This document shows, piece after piece, positions 41,156-53,140 of a DNA stretch of 64,000 nucleotides; the stretch's first letter is position 1, and each line of letters begins with the position of its first letter. The notes under the pieces are model-generated. The model had not been told where the DNA came from, did not search any database, and saw nothing but the letters and a program-made list of their open reading frames with translations. Origin of the DNA: Luteitalea sp. TBR-22 (GTDB lineage: Bacteria > Acidobacteriota > Vicinamibacteria > Vicinamibacterales > Vicinamibacteraceae); assembly GCF_016865485.1 (NCBI RefSeq), contig NZ_AP024452.1:2998501-3062500 (forward strand), written 5' to 3'. The translations under genes and the position numbers were made by a program.

Positions 41156-41947
41156 ATGCACTTCTGGAAAGCCCACGCCTACGGCAACGACTTCCTCTAC
41201 GCCACGTTTGCCGACGTCGTCAGCGACGACCTGCCCGAACTCGCACGACAGATGTGCGGCCGGACCACGGGCGTTGGCGCCGACGGACTGATCCTGTTCG
41301 AGGAGCGGCGCAGCGGCGCGCGGATGCGGTTGTACAACGCCGACGGGTCCATCGCGGAGGTCTCCGGCAACGGCGTCCGCGGGCTCGCCGCCCTGTTGGC
41401 CCGGCAGCAGGGCATCGCCCCCGGCAACACGCTGCTCATCGACACCGATGCCGGTCCCAAGCGGCTGGAACTGCTGTCGCGCGACGAACGTCATCGGCCG
41501 GTCTTCCGGGCAGCCATGGGCGCGCCCGAGCACCTGACGCGGCAGGAGATCGAGGTCGATGGCGACGCCCTCTCCCTCGTCACGCTCTGGATGGGCAATC
41601 CGCAGGCCGTCTGGCTGGTCGACGTCCTCGACACGCGCGAGATGCTCCGCATCGGCGCGGCCCTGCAGCGCCACCCGGCGTTTCCCGATGCCGTCAACCT
41701 CGAACTGGCCCACGTGGTGAGCCCGACGGAAGTCGAGATCCTCATCTACGAGCGCGGCGTCGGCCCCACGCACTCCTCGGGGACCGGCTCCTGCGCGGCC
41801 GCCGTGGCCGCGGCCGCCTACGGGGGCGCCGAGCGGCGCGTCGAGGTCGTGGCGCCGGGCGGCCGGCAACGGGTGGACTGGCGTGACGATGGGGTGTTCC
41901 TGACGGGGTGGGCGGAAGTGATCTGCGAAGGCACCTGGCTGGCGTGA
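41156..41947 (+). CDS. DapF-like protein (diaminopimelate epimerase homologue) lacking both catalytic cysteines
   Basis: A 263-residue protein with the DapF two-lobe pattern: AYGNDF, GVGADGLILFE, NADGSIAEVSGNGVRG, MGNPQAVWLVD and IYERGVGPTHSSGTGSCAAAV. The Asn and Arg residues that bind diaminopimelate are kept (Asn11, Asn61, the YERG Arg). However, the acid-base cysteines of the family (Cys73 and Cys217 in the Haemophilus enzyme) are Ser70 and Ser208 here. Known Cys-to-Ser mutants of DapF lose epimerisation. It could use serine, serve another substrate, or be a divergent but active enzyme. The next gene overlaps by 4 nt. Confidence 0.8.
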   Translation: MHFWKAHAYGNDFLYATFADVVSDDLPELARQMCGRTTGVGADGLILFEERRSGARMRLYNADGSIAEVSGNGVRGLAALLARQQGIAPGNTLLIDTDAGPKRLELLSRDERHRPVFRAAMGAPEHLTRQEIEVDGDALSLVTLWMGNPQAVWLVDVLDTREMLRIGAALQRHPAFPDAVNLELAHVVSPTEVEILIYERGVGPTHSSGTGSCAAAVAAAAYGGAERRVEVVAPGGRQRVDWRDDGVFLTGWAEVICEGTWLA

Positions 41948-43470
41948 GGACGTTGCACGAGGCAATCGGCGCCGTCGAGACCTACTCGCCGGCCGAGGAG
42001 GCCTTCAACAGACGCCGACGCACGTGGGGCCTGTTCCTCGGGCCAGTCGTCTTCGCCCTCGCCTGGGTCTCGCCGCTGCCGCTCGATACCGCGCCGCACC
42101 GGCTGGCGGCCATCCTCGCGATGGTGGTGGTCCTCTGGATTACCGAGGCCCTGCCGATGGCGGTGACGGCGGTCCTCGGCCCGGTGCTCGCCATCGTGTG
42201 CCAGGTGGCGCCCGCGCGGGCGGCGTTGGCCCCGTTTGCCGACCCCATCATCTTCCTGTTCATCGGCAGCTTCATCCTGGCCGAGGCCATGTTCGTGCAC
42301 GGCCTCGACCGCCGCATCGCGTTCACCGCGCTGGCCTCGCCGTGGGTCGGTACCAGCGGCGCCCGCATCCTGGTGACCTACGGGCTGGTCGGCACGACGA
42401 TCTCGATGTGGATGAGCAACACCGCCACGACGGCGATGCTGTTCCCGATCGGCGTGTCGATCGTCGCGCAGCTGCGCCGCGGCGTATCGGGCCAGGACGA
42501 GGCCCTGCGCCGCTTCGCGACGGCGATGATGCTCATCACGTCGTTCGGCGCCTCGGTGGGCGGGATGGCGACCCCGGTCGGGACGCCGCCGAACCTGATC
42601 GGCATCGGCCTCATCGAGCGCATCACCGGCACCCACATCGGCTTCTTCCGCTGGATGGCCATCGGCGTGCCGTTGGTCGTGATCCTGTTTGCGTTCCTGG
42701 CGGTCTACTTCACGCGCACCAGCACCCGCGGCATCGAAGTCGGCGAGGCCAGCGCCCGGATCGTCCGGGAGGAACTGGCCCGTCTCGGTCCGGTGACGCG
42801 TGCCCAACGCAACGTGATGCTGGCCTTTGCCATCACGGTGCTGCTGTGGACCTTCCCCGGCGTGCTGGCCTTGCTCGGGCAGGGCGACTCGCCGCTGGCA
42901 CGCAGCTACATGACCTCGGTACCGGAAGGCGTGGCCGCGATGCTCGGGGCGATGCTGCTGTTCGTGCTGCCGGTGCACTGGAACGCTCGCCGTTTCACGC
43001 TCACCTGGGAGGAGGCGGCCCGCATCGACTGGGGAATCGTGCTGCTCTACGGCGGCGGCCTGGCGATGGGCGACCTGGCGTTCTCGACGGGACTGGCGCG
43101 CGCCATCGGCGAGGGGATGACGGCCTGGTTGCCGGGGGCCGGGGTGGTCCTGCTCACGGCCGTGTTCACGGGCGTGGCGATCCTGCTCTCGGAGACCACC
43201 TCCAACACCGCCTCGGCCAACATGGTGGTGCCGGTCGCCATCGCGGTGGCGACGGCCTCGAAGGTGGACCCGATGCTGCCGGCGCTGGGGGCGACCCTCG
43301 GCGCCTCGATGGGCTTCATGATGCCCATCTCGACCGCGCCCAACGCCATCGTGTACAGCAGCGGGCACGTGCCGATCGGCGCGATGATCCGCTACGGCTT
43401 CTGGCTGGACGTGGCCGGCTTCGTGGCCATTGTCGGCGTGCTCGCGCTCATCGGCCCGCTCCTGTTCTGA
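41944..43470 (+). CDS. DASS/SLC13-family sodium-coupled anion or dicarboxylate transporter
   Basis: A 508-residue protein starting at GTG in the dapF-like stop. It has about 11-12 helices, the two SNT-type motifs that line the substrate and sodium site (MSNTATTAML and SETTSNTASANMV), and MATPVGTPPNLIGIGLI in between, all typical of divalent-anion:sodium symporters (VcINDY, citrate/succinate carriers). The N-terminal ~25 residues are soluble. Its link to the dapF-like gene is only positional. Substrate could be a dicarboxylate, citrate or sulfate. Confidence 0.88.
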   Translation: MRTLHEAIGAVETYSPAEEAFNRRRRTWGLFLGPVVFALAWVSPLPLDTAPHRLAAILAMVVVLWITEALPMAVTAVLGPVLAIVCQVAPARAALAPFADPIIFLFIGSFILAEAMFVHGLDRRIAFTALASPWVGTSGARILVTYGLVGTTISMWMSNTATTAMLFPIGVSIVAQLRRGVSGQDEALRRFATAMMLITSFGASVGGMATPVGTPPNLIGIGLIERITGTHIGFFRWMAIGVPLVVILFAFLAVYFTRTSTRGIEVGEASARIVREELARLGPVTRAQRNVMLAFAITVLLWTFPGVLALLGQGDSPLARSYMTSVPEGVAAMLGAMLLFVLPVHWNARRFTLTWEEAARIDWGIVLLYGGGLAMGDLAFSTGLARAIGEGMTAWLPGAGVVLLTAVFTGVAILLSETTSNTASANMVVPVAIAVATASKVDPMLPALGATLGASMGFMMPISTAPNAIVYSSGHVPIGAMIRYGFWLDVAGFVAIVGVLALIGPLLF

Positions 43471-43533
43471 TCGCGGAAGCTGCGCCGGTCGCGAGCGGCG
43501 TCCTTCGCAGTTCCTGCCAGCCGACCCTGCCCC

Positions 43534-44172
43534 TCAGCGCCCGTGGCGGCCGCCTCGGGCCGCCGGCGCCGCCGCGCGCTCCTCGTCGAAGGTGCGGGTT
43601 GCGGCCCGAATCCGCTCGGTGAGGGGGGCGGCCAGCGCCAGGGCGTCGGCAAAGCGCTGGGCTTGCACCTGCGAGCGCGCTTCTTGCAGACCTTTCTCGC
43701 CGGCGGCAATCGTCTCCTGCAGGGTCTTGAACGCGGCGGTGGTCGACACGGCACGCCGACCGGTGGTCGGGCCGGCGGCGACGGCGGAGCCGAGGCGCTG
43801 CTGGGCGGTGGCAAGCGCGAGTTCGGCTTCGGTGAGGGCGCGCTCGGCCTGCCCGCGGGCGACGGCCTTCTTGTCTGCCGCCTCGCGGGCCGCATTCTGG
43901 GCCCGCTCGCGCGCGTCGAGGGCCTGGTTGAGGGCCTGACGGTAGTCGCGCTGGCCGACCGCCTCGTGGGAACGCCGCAGGGCGTCCTCGGCGGCGCTGA
44001 ACTCCGCCGTCGCGTATTGCGGGGCGCCGGCGGCACGCGCCGTGGCGATGGCGCCTTCGGCTTGATCCATTTCCTTTTGCGGCGGCGCCGCGCAGGCGGC
44101 GACGGTCCCCAGAGCGAGCGCCGCGGCGAGGGCGCGCAGCACGGGTCGGCCCGTGCCCGGACGATCGAACAT
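43534..44172 (-). CDS. Small lipoprotein with coiled-coil DUF4398-like region
   Basis: About 212 residues from ATG 44172. The signal ends at LGTVAAC (lipobox Cys27). Residues 32-120 match the DUF4398 pattern (MDQAEGAIATARAAGAPQYATAEF, SAAEDALRRSHEAVGQRDYRQAL), alternating helices rich in Ala, Glu and Arg; the rest is another amphipathic helical stretch with a basic end. DUF4398 lipoproteins often accompany outer-membrane or peptidoglycan-related genes. It is convergent with the DASS transporter and divergent from radC. Confidence 0.72.
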   Translation of the reverse strand: MFDRPGTGRPVLRALAAALALGTVAACAAPPQKEMDQAEGAIATARAAGAPQYATAEFSAAEDALRRSHEAVGQRDYRQALNQALDARERAQNAAREAADKKAVARGQAERALTEAELALATAQQRLGSAVAAGPTTGRRAVSTTAAFKTLQETIAAGEKGLQEARSQVQAQRFADALALAAPLTERIRAATRTFDEERAAAPAARGGRHGR

Positions 44173-44253
44173 GCGCAGGAGTATACCGAGAGGGCGTAGT
44201 AGCATGTGGGGCTCGGCCCGGCGGCCGGCAGGGTCAGCGGGGGCGCGCCGGCC

Positions 44254-44925
44254 ATGAAGGCGCTGGCACCCGAGGACCGGCCGCGCGAGAAACTGGTCGA
44301 ACACGGGGCTCCGGCCCTCGGCGACAACGAGTTGCTCGCGATCGTCGTCGGACACGGCCATGGCGGGGCGAGTGCGCTGGACCTGGCCAATCGGCTCATG
44401 GGCGAGGTCGGGGGACTGCGGGGACTGGCGCGTGTCTCGCCAGCCGCCCTCCGACGCCGTGGTGTCGGACCGGTGACGGCCGGCCGCATCGTCGCGGCGG
44501 TGGAACTGGGGCGCCGGAGCGTGGTGCGCGCCGCGCCGGCGCGGCTGCAGGTGGCGGCGCCGGCGGACGCGGCGCGATACCTGCTGCCACGCTTTGCGAG
44601 CGCTGAGGTCGAGCAGTGCGGGGTGTTGTTGCTCGACGCCCGGCATCGGGTGTTGCACGCCCGCGTGCTCACCCGCGGCACGGCCGACGCGGCGACGATG
44701 CACCCGCGGGACGTGTTCCGCGAGGCGGCGCTGGCCGGGGCCGCGGCACTCGTGCTGTTCCACAATCACCCGTCCGGCGATCCGCTGCCGAGCCCTGAGG
44801 ACCTGGCGCTCACGCAGCGGATGGTCGCGGCCGGCGAGGTGATGGGAATCGCGGTGGTCGACCACGTGATTCTCGGCGACTCGACCTACTGCAGCCTTCG
44901 CGACCTCGGCAAGCTGACGCGCTGA
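44254..44925 (+). CDS. radC: RadC/JAMM-domain DNA-repair-like protein
   Basis: A 223-residue protein. The N-terminal half has an HhH-like region (LGDNELLAIVVGHG, LRRRGVGPVTAGRIVA) and the C-terminal half a JAMM metalloprotease-like domain with FHNHPSGDPLPSPED, the HxH...D zinc motif. RadC was named for radiation resistance, but its biochemical role remains debated. The start at 44254 gives the normal family beginning; ATG 44206 would add 16 atypical residues. It precedes metG by 10 nt. Confidence 0.88.
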   Translation: MKALAPEDRPREKLVEHGAPALGDNELLAIVVGHGHGGASALDLANRLMGEVGGLRGLARVSPAALRRRGVGPVTAGRIVAAVELGRRSVVRAAPARLQVAAPADAARYLLPRFASAEVEQCGVLLLDARHRVLHARVLTRGTADAATMHPRDVFREAALAGAAALVLFHNHPSGDPLPSPEDLALTQRMVAAGEVMGIAVVDHVILGDSTYCSLRDLGKLTR

Positions 44926-44935
44926 CGACCTGACC

Positions 44936-46957
44936 ATGCCTCGCTTCTACCTCACGACCGCCATCGATTACGTCAACAGCCGGCCCCACCTCGGGACCGC
45001 GTACGAGAAGATCACGGCCGACGTCATCGCCCGGTACAAGCGCCTCGCCGGCCTCGACACGCACTTCGTGATGGGCAACGACGAGCACTCGCAGAACGTG
45101 TTCCGTCGCGCCCGCGAGCTCGGCAAGGATCCCCTGGCCTACTGCGACGACATGGAGGGCCAGTTCCGCGAGGTGTGGCGGGCGCTCGACCTGTCGTTCG
45201 ACGACTTCATCCGCACCACGCAGGGTCGCCACAAGGCGGCGGTCGAGACCATCGTCCGGCGGATTGCCGACGCGGGCGACCTGTACCAGGCCGACTACGA
45301 GGGGTGGTACTGCGTCGGCTGCGAGGCCTTCAAGCAGGAGAAGGACCTGGTCGAGGGACTCTGCCCGATCCATCGCACGAAGCCGGACTGGATCAAGGAA
45401 CGCAACCACTTCTTCCGCCTGTCGGCCTACCGGGATCGCCTGCGCGCCCACTTCGCCGACCACCCCGACTTCCTGCAGCCGGAGAGCCGTCGCAACGAGA
45501 TTCTGAGTCTCCTCGAGTCGGGCCTCGAGGACATCTCGATCAGCCGGGCGGGGCAGTCGTGGGGCATCCCGCTCCCGACCGACCCGAGCTCGGTGGTGTA
45601 CGTCTGGTTCGACGCCTTGATCAACTACGCGTCGGCGGTCGGCCTGGGCACCGACCCGGCCCTGTTCGACACGTGGTGGCCGGCCGACCTGCACGTGGTC
45701 GGCAAGGACATCACGCGCTTCCACTGCGTGATCTGGCCGGCGATGCTGATGAGCGCGAAGCTGCCGGTGCCCCGGCAGGTGTTCGGCCACGGCTGGGTGC
45801 ACCTGCGGGGCGAGAAGATGAGCAAGTCGCTCGGGACCGCCGTCGATCCGCTCGAGGCCGCGCAGCGCTTCGGTGCCGATGCCCTGCGCCTGTTCCTCAC
45901 CAAGGAGATTCCGTACGGCGCCGACGGCGACTTCACCTTCGAGCGGTTCGAGGAGCGCTACAACGCCGATCTGGCCAACAACCTCGGCAACCTCGTGAGT
46001 CGCGTCACGGCGATGGGTGCGCGGTACCGGCAGGGGCACCTCACGCCCACCGCCTCGCCGTCACGTCTGCGTGACCTCGCCGAGACGACGGTGGGGGAGT
46101 ACCGCGCAGCGATGGACGCCTTCGCCCTGCACCAGGGCGTGGCGTCGGTGTTCCGGTTGCTGGATGCGACCAACGAGTACCTGGCCGAGCGGGCGCCCTG
46201 GACCCTCGCCAAGGATCCCGCCAACGCCGCGGCGCTCGACGAGGTGCTCTTCACGGCGGCCGAGAGCCTGCGCCTGGCGGCCGTGCTGCTCGGCCCCGTC
46301 ATGCCGGCCTCGTCGCAGGCCATCCTCGCGCGCCTCGGCGACCCGTCGCCCCTGGCGACACGCCGCCTGGCCACCGACGGCACGTGGCGCGCCGAGGGCG
46401 CGCGCACCGTCGCGGCCGGCGACGCGCTGTGGCCGCGCGCCGAGTCGGCCCCTGTCGTTCCTCCCGTGACGGCTCCGGCCGTCACCGTCGCCAAGCCTGG
46501 AGTTGCCTCCGTGTCCGAGCCAGAGTCGTCCCCCGTCCCCTCCGCCGCACCGCCCGCGGGCACGACCGCCCACGTTCCTGGCGCAACGCCGGTCCAGGTG
46601 GCCGTCGCCGCCGCACCAGAAGCCGAGGGCGGGGTCATCACCATCGACGACTTCATGAAGGTCGAGTTGCGAGTCGGCAAGGTGCTGGCCGCCGAGGCCG
46701 TGCCGAAGTCGAAGAAGCTGCTCAAGTTGACCGTGCAGGATGGCCCGGAGTCGGAGCGCACGATCCTGGCCGGCATTGCCGAGTCGTACACGCCCGAGGC
46801 GATCGTCGGCCGCACCATCGCGTTCGTGGCCAATTTGGCGCCCCGCCCGATGATGGGCCTCGTGTCGCACGGGATGGTCCTGGCCGCCGACACCGACGGC
46901 AAGGCGCAACTCATCTCGTTCGAGACGCCACCCGCACCCGGCACCCGCATTCGCTGA
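44936..46957 (+). CDS. metG: Methionine-tRNA ligase with C-terminal tRNA-binding domain
   Basis: A 673-residue enzyme. The ATP-binding HIGH equivalent is HLGT (residues 18-21) and KMSKS is in RGEKMSKSLG. A zinc knuckle (CVGCEAF and CPIHR) is in the connective region, of the type with one CxxC and one CxxH. The catalytic core is followed by the anticodon-binding helical domain and a Pro/Ala/Val-rich linker (about 505-560), then a tRNA-bind/EMAPII OB-fold (ITIDDFMKVELRVGKVLAAE to the C-terminus). It charges initiator and elongator tRNA with methionine. The spacer after its stop is a repeat. Confidence 0.95.
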   Translation: MPRFYLTTAIDYVNSRPHLGTAYEKITADVIARYKRLAGLDTHFVMGNDEHSQNVFRRARELGKDPLAYCDDMEGQFREVWRALDLSFDDFIRTTQGRHKAAVETIVRRIADAGDLYQADYEGWYCVGCEAFKQEKDLVEGLCPIHRTKPDWIKERNHFFRLSAYRDRLRAHFADHPDFLQPESRRNEILSLLESGLEDISISRAGQSWGIPLPTDPSSVVYVWFDALINYASAVGLGTDPALFDTWWPADLHVVGKDITRFHCVIWPAMLMSAKLPVPRQVFGHGWVHLRGEKMSKSLGTAVDPLEAAQRFGADALRLFLTKEIPYGADGDFTFERFEERYNADLANNLGNLVSRVTAMGARYRQGHLTPTASPSRLRDLAETTVGEYRAAMDAFALHQGVASVFRLLDATNEYLAERAPWTLAKDPANAAALDEVLFTAAESLRLAAVLLGPVMPASSQAILARLGDPSPLATRRLATDGTWRAEGARTVAAGDALWPRAESAPVVPPVTAPAVTVAKPGVASVSEPESSPVPSAAPPAGTTAHVPGATPVQVAVAAAPEAEGGVITIDDFMKVELRVGKVLAAEAVPKSKKLLKLTVQDGPESERTILAGIAESYTPEAIVGRTIAFVANLAPRPMMGLVSHGMVLAADTDGKAQLISFETPPAPGTRIR

Positions 46958-46960
46958 GAT

Positions 46961-47066
46961 TTCAGAATTGCAGAATCTCAGAATTTCGGAAATTCAACAG
47001 CAACGTCAGGCTCCGAAGTGCTGAAGCGTTCGTGAAATTCTGAAATCCTGCAATTCTGCAATTCCG
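46961..47066. repeat. AATT-type octamer repeats as an inverted pair
   Basis: Left arm: octamers CAGAATTG-CAGAATCT-CAGAATTT-CGGAAATT (46963-46994). Right arm: GAAATTCT-GAAATCCT-GCAATTCT-GCAATTCC (47034-47065), largely complementary to the left in inverted order, around a 39-bp centre. The region follows metG directly and lies before tatD. It resembles the heptamer pair at 24951-25048. Confidence 0.75.
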
Positions 47067-47092
47067 ACAGTGCTGACAGGTGAACCGTTTCG

Positions 47093-47890
47093 ATGCTGAT
47101 TGACACCCACTGCCACATCGCCGGCGACGAGTTCGCCGAGGACCTCGACCTCGTCGTGGACCGGGCCCGCGCCGCAGGCGTCGAGCGTGCGATCTGCATC
47201 CTCGATGCGACCACCCGCGTCGAATTCGACAGGGTGCCGCGAGTGCGCGAGGCCTGGCCGGCGGTGCGGTTCGCGGCCGGCGTGCATCCGCACCATGCCG
47301 GCAAGGTCGACGCCGGCCGGGTGCGCGACGTGGTGGCGGCGGCCGTTGACGAGGTGGGTGCGGTCGCGGTCGGTGAGATCGGCCTCGACTACCACTACGA
47401 TTTCTCGCCGCGCGAGACGCAGCGCGCGGTCTTCGGGGCACAGGTGGTCTTGGCGGTGGAGCGCCACCTGCCGGTGGTGATTCACACCCGGGAGGCCGAC
47501 GCCGATACCCTCGCGGTGCTCGACGAGTCGGGGCAGGGGCGCGTGCGGGGCGTGTTCCACTGCTTCACGGGCGACCAGGCGCTGGCCGAGGCGGCCATCG
47601 CCCGGGGCTTCCACCTGTCCTTCTCGGGCATCGTCTCGTTTCCACGGGCCGGGGCGCTCCGGGAGGTGGCGGCGTGGGTGCCCGCCGATCGGTGGCTGGT
47701 GGAAACCGACAGCCCGTACCTGTCGCCGGCGCCGCACCGCGGCGGCCGCAACGAGCCGGCCCGCGTGGCCAGGGTGCTCGAGGTCCTGGCGGAGGTGCGA
47801 GGACTGTCGCTCGCTCAGGCGCGGGCGCAGGCGCAGGCCAACGCCGAAGCCGTGTTCGACGGGGTGGGCCCAACAGGTAGCGCTCGTTGA
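47093..47890 (+). CDS. tatD: TatD-family metal-dependent DNase
   Basis: A 265-residue TIM-barrel hydrolase. IDTHCH (metal ligands), GVHPHHA, GEIGLDYHYDF (Glu ligand), VIHTRE, FHCFTGD and ETDSPYL are in family order. TatD proteins are 3'-5' exonucleases on DNA and RNA; YcfH-like members share the fold. It is commonly found next to metG, as here. Length is standard. Confidence 0.93.
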   Translation: MLIDTHCHIAGDEFAEDLDLVVDRARAAGVERAICILDATTRVEFDRVPRVREAWPAVRFAAGVHPHHAGKVDAGRVRDVVAAAVDEVGAVAVGEIGLDYHYDFSPRETQRAVFGAQVVLAVERHLPVVIHTREADADTLAVLDESGQGRVRGVFHCFTGDQALAEAAIARGFHLSFSGIVSFPRAGALREVAAWVPADRWLVETDSPYLSPAPHRGGRNEPARVARVLEVLAEVRGLSLAQARAQAQANAEAVFDGVGPTGSAR

Positions 47891-47931
47891 CAGCGTTACC
47901 CTAATGTGTTGAGATTCCTGAGGTTCCGCAC

Positions 47932-51055
<3,124 letters not shown>

Positions 51056-51058
<3 letters not shown>

Positions 51059-51083
51059 GACCTGAGCCTTGAGACCTGAGCCT
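51056..51083. repeat. Two perfect 14-bp direct repeats filling the ligA-ntrX spacer
   Basis: TGAGACCTGAGCCT occurs twice in tandem (51056-51069, 51070-51083). The ligA stop codon is the first three bases of the first copy, and the next gene starts 2 nt after the second. Internally each unit is two degenerate heptamers. Confidence 0.85.
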
Positions 51084-51085
51084 GT

Positions 51086-52597
51086 ATGAGCGGACGCATC
51101 CTGGTCATCGACGACGAAGCGGGGATCCGCGAGAGCCTGCGGATGATCCTCGAGTACGAGGGGTACGCGTGCCTGCTGGCCGCCACCGGTGAGGAAGGCA
51201 TCGCCATGGCACGCAGCGAGGCGCCCGACCTGGTCTTCTCCGACATCAAGATGCCCGGCCTCGACGGGCTCGAAGTGCTGGCGCGGCTCAAGGCGATGGA
51301 CGAGTCGCTGCCCGTCGTCATGATCTCGGGGCACGGCACCGTCGCCACCGCCGTGGAGGCCACGCGCCTGGGCGCGATGGACTTCATCGAGAAGCCGCTG
51401 TCGTCCGAGCGCGTGCTGCTCACCGTGCGCAACGGCCTCAAGGCGAGTCGCCTCGAGCAGGAGAACCGTCGGCTCCGCGGCGCCGAGGACGCGCGCTACA
51501 ACCTGGTGGGCCAGAGTCCCGCCTTGCTGCAGGTGCTGGACGCCGTCGGCCGCGCCGCGCCGACCAACGCCACCGTGCTGGTGCTCGGCGAGAGCGGGGT
51601 CGGCAAGGAACTGGTGGCCCGGGCGATCCACCGCAACAGCCTCCGGTCGCGCGAGCGCTTCGTGCAGGTCAACTGCGCGGCGATTCCCGAGGAGTTGATC
51701 GAGAGCGAGCTGTTCGGCCACGAGAAGGGCAGCTTCACCGGCGCCACCGACAAGCAGATCGGCAAGTTCGAGCTGGCCGATCGCGGCACGATCTTCCTCG
51801 ACGAGGTCGGGGACATGAGCCAGAAGACGCAGGCCAAGGTCCTGCGCGTGCTGCAGGAGGGCGAGGTCGAGCGCATCGGCTCGCAGCGCACGCTCAAGGT
51901 CGACGTGCGCGTCATCGCCGCCACCAACAAGGACCTCGAGGCGGCGATCGCCGACGGCACGTTCCGCGAGGACCTCTATTTCCGGCTCAGCGTGATCCCG
52001 GTGCACGTGCCGCCCCTGCGGGAGCGGCCCGAGGACGTCCCGCTGCTGGTGAAGCACTTCGCCGAGCTGTTCGCGGCCGAGGGCGGGCGGGCCCGCCGTT
52101 TCACCCCCGACGCGCTGGGCGTGTTGCAGCAGCACCGCTGGCGCGGCAACGTCCGCGAGCTGAAGAACACCGTCGAGCGCATCCTGATCATGGCGCGGGG
52201 CGAGGTGATCGACGTCGCCGACGTGCGCCAGTACCTGCGCGTCGACGGCCCATCCTTCATGCCCGTGCACGCGCCTGCGGCGCCCCCATCACCGGCCCCG
52301 ATGGCGATGTCGGCCCCCAGCGTTGCGGCGCCGCTGGTGCCCGACCCCTGGTCGGCCGGCGTGCCGGTGTCGGCCGGGTCGGCGCCGACGGGCGGCGTGT
52401 CGGAGCCTCGTCCACCTCAGCCCAAGCCGACGACCCTGCGCGAATTCAAGGAGCAGGTCGAGCGCGAGTTCCTCGTCGAGAAACTGCGCGAGCACGGCTG
52501 GAACATCTCGAAGACGGCCGAGGTGATCGACACGCCGCGCTCCAACCTCTACAAGAAGCTCGAACAGTACGACATCAGCCAGGAGAAGGACGGGTAG
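51086..52597 (+). CDS. Sigma-54-dependent response regulator (NtrC/NtrX family)
   Basis: A 503-residue protein. The N-terminal receiver has DDE (residues 9-11), the phosphoacceptor Asp53 in FSDIKMPG and Lys in IEKPLSS. The AAA+ domain has the Walker A GESGVGKE, the sigma-54 contact loop ELFGHEKGSFTGATDKQ (GSFTGA form of GAFTGA) and Walker B ELADRGTIFLDEV. A Pro/Ala-rich linker (about 395-460) leads to a Fis-type helix-turn-helix (NISKTAEVIDTPRSNLYKKLEQY). The partner histidine kinase is not in the window. Confidence 0.92.
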   Translation: MSGRILVIDDEAGIRESLRMILEYEGYACLLAATGEEGIAMARSEAPDLVFSDIKMPGLDGLEVLARLKAMDESLPVVMISGHGTVATAVEATRLGAMDFIEKPLSSERVLLTVRNGLKASRLEQENRRLRGAEDARYNLVGQSPALLQVLDAVGRAAPTNATVLVLGESGVGKELVARAIHRNSLRSRERFVQVNCAAIPEELIESELFGHEKGSFTGATDKQIGKFELADRGTIFLDEVGDMSQKTQAKVLRVLQEGEVERIGSQRTLKVDVRVIAATNKDLEAAIADGTFREDLYFRLSVIPVHVPPLRERPEDVPLLVKHFAELFAAEGGRARRFTPDALGVLQQHRWRGNVRELKNTVERILIMARGEVIDVADVRQYLRVDGPSFMPVHAPAAPPSPAPMAMSAPSVAAPLVPDPWSAGVPVSAGSAPTGGVSEPRPPQPKPTTLREFKEQVEREFLVEKLREHGWNISKTAEVIDTPRSNLYKKLEQYDISQEKDG

Positions 52598-52602
52598 AGC
52601 CG

Positions 52603-52630
52603 GCCGTCGGTATTCGGCGGTCGGCCATCG
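52603..52630. repeat. Degenerate heptamer tandem repeat
   Basis: Four 7-bp units GCCGTCG, GTATTCG, GCGGTCG, GCCATCG occupy the 5' half of the spacer between the response regulator and rnpB. Confidence 0.6.
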
Positions 52631-52687
52631 TGTGACGACGGGGGGCGCGAGAATCCGAAGGCCGTCCGCGCCGGGAAGGCCGTCGGG

Positions 52688-52693
52688 TATCAT
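52688..52693 (+). promoter_or_regulatory. Possible -10 box of rnpB
   Basis: TATCAT lies 9 nt before the first base of the P1 helix, at the right distance for the RNA 5' end. No -35 box is clear. Confidence 0.4.
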
Positions 52694-52702
52694 CCCTCTG
52701 CG

Positions 52703-53089
52703 GCAGTCGTCCAGGCGATCGCTGGCAATGGGCGCAAGTCCGTTGCTGGAGGAAAGTCCGAACTCCGCAGGGCAGTGCGCCGGGTAACGCCCGGGCGGGG
52801 CAACCCGACGGAAAGTGGCACAGAAAACACACAGCTGACGCGCACTTCGGTGCGCAAGCAATGGTGAAAAGGTGCGGTAAGAGCGCACCGCGCGGCCGGC
52901 AACGGACGTGGCAGGCAAAACCCCGCACGGAGCAAGACCAAATAGGGAGGCGCTCGAGGACGGCCCGTCCGAAGCCTCCGGGTAGGTTGCTCGAGGCCGT
53001 CAGCAATGCCGGTCCCAGAGGAATGATCGCTCGCTCGTGCGCCCGCAAGGGGGCGCGGGCCGACAGAATTCGGCTTATCGGACGACTGC
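52703..53089 (+). ncRNA. rnpB: RNase P RNA (class A)
   Basis: The ends are set by a perfect 10-bp P1 helix, GCAGTCGTCC (52703-52712) with GGACGACTGC (53080-53089). Universally conserved segments are GGAGGAAAGTCCGAACTCC (CR-I), the ACAGAAA-like segment near 52820 and the 3' CR-V region AGAGGAATGATCG, with ACAGAATTCGGCTTAT just before the 3' P1 strand. The RNA is the catalytic part of RNase P, which trims the 5' ends of tRNA precursors. Exact ends could differ by a few bases. Confidence 0.93.
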
Positions 53090-53140
53090 AGCACTTGAGT
53101 CTGGATGTGCGCGCGAGGCGCGCGAGGAGACGCGGACGAG

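Noticed and set aside
53109-53123. GCGCGC-GAG-GCGCGC hairpin as rnpB terminator
   Set aside because: Only 6 bp with no T-run, in sequence where such GC palindromes are common; recorded in the epimerase entry only.
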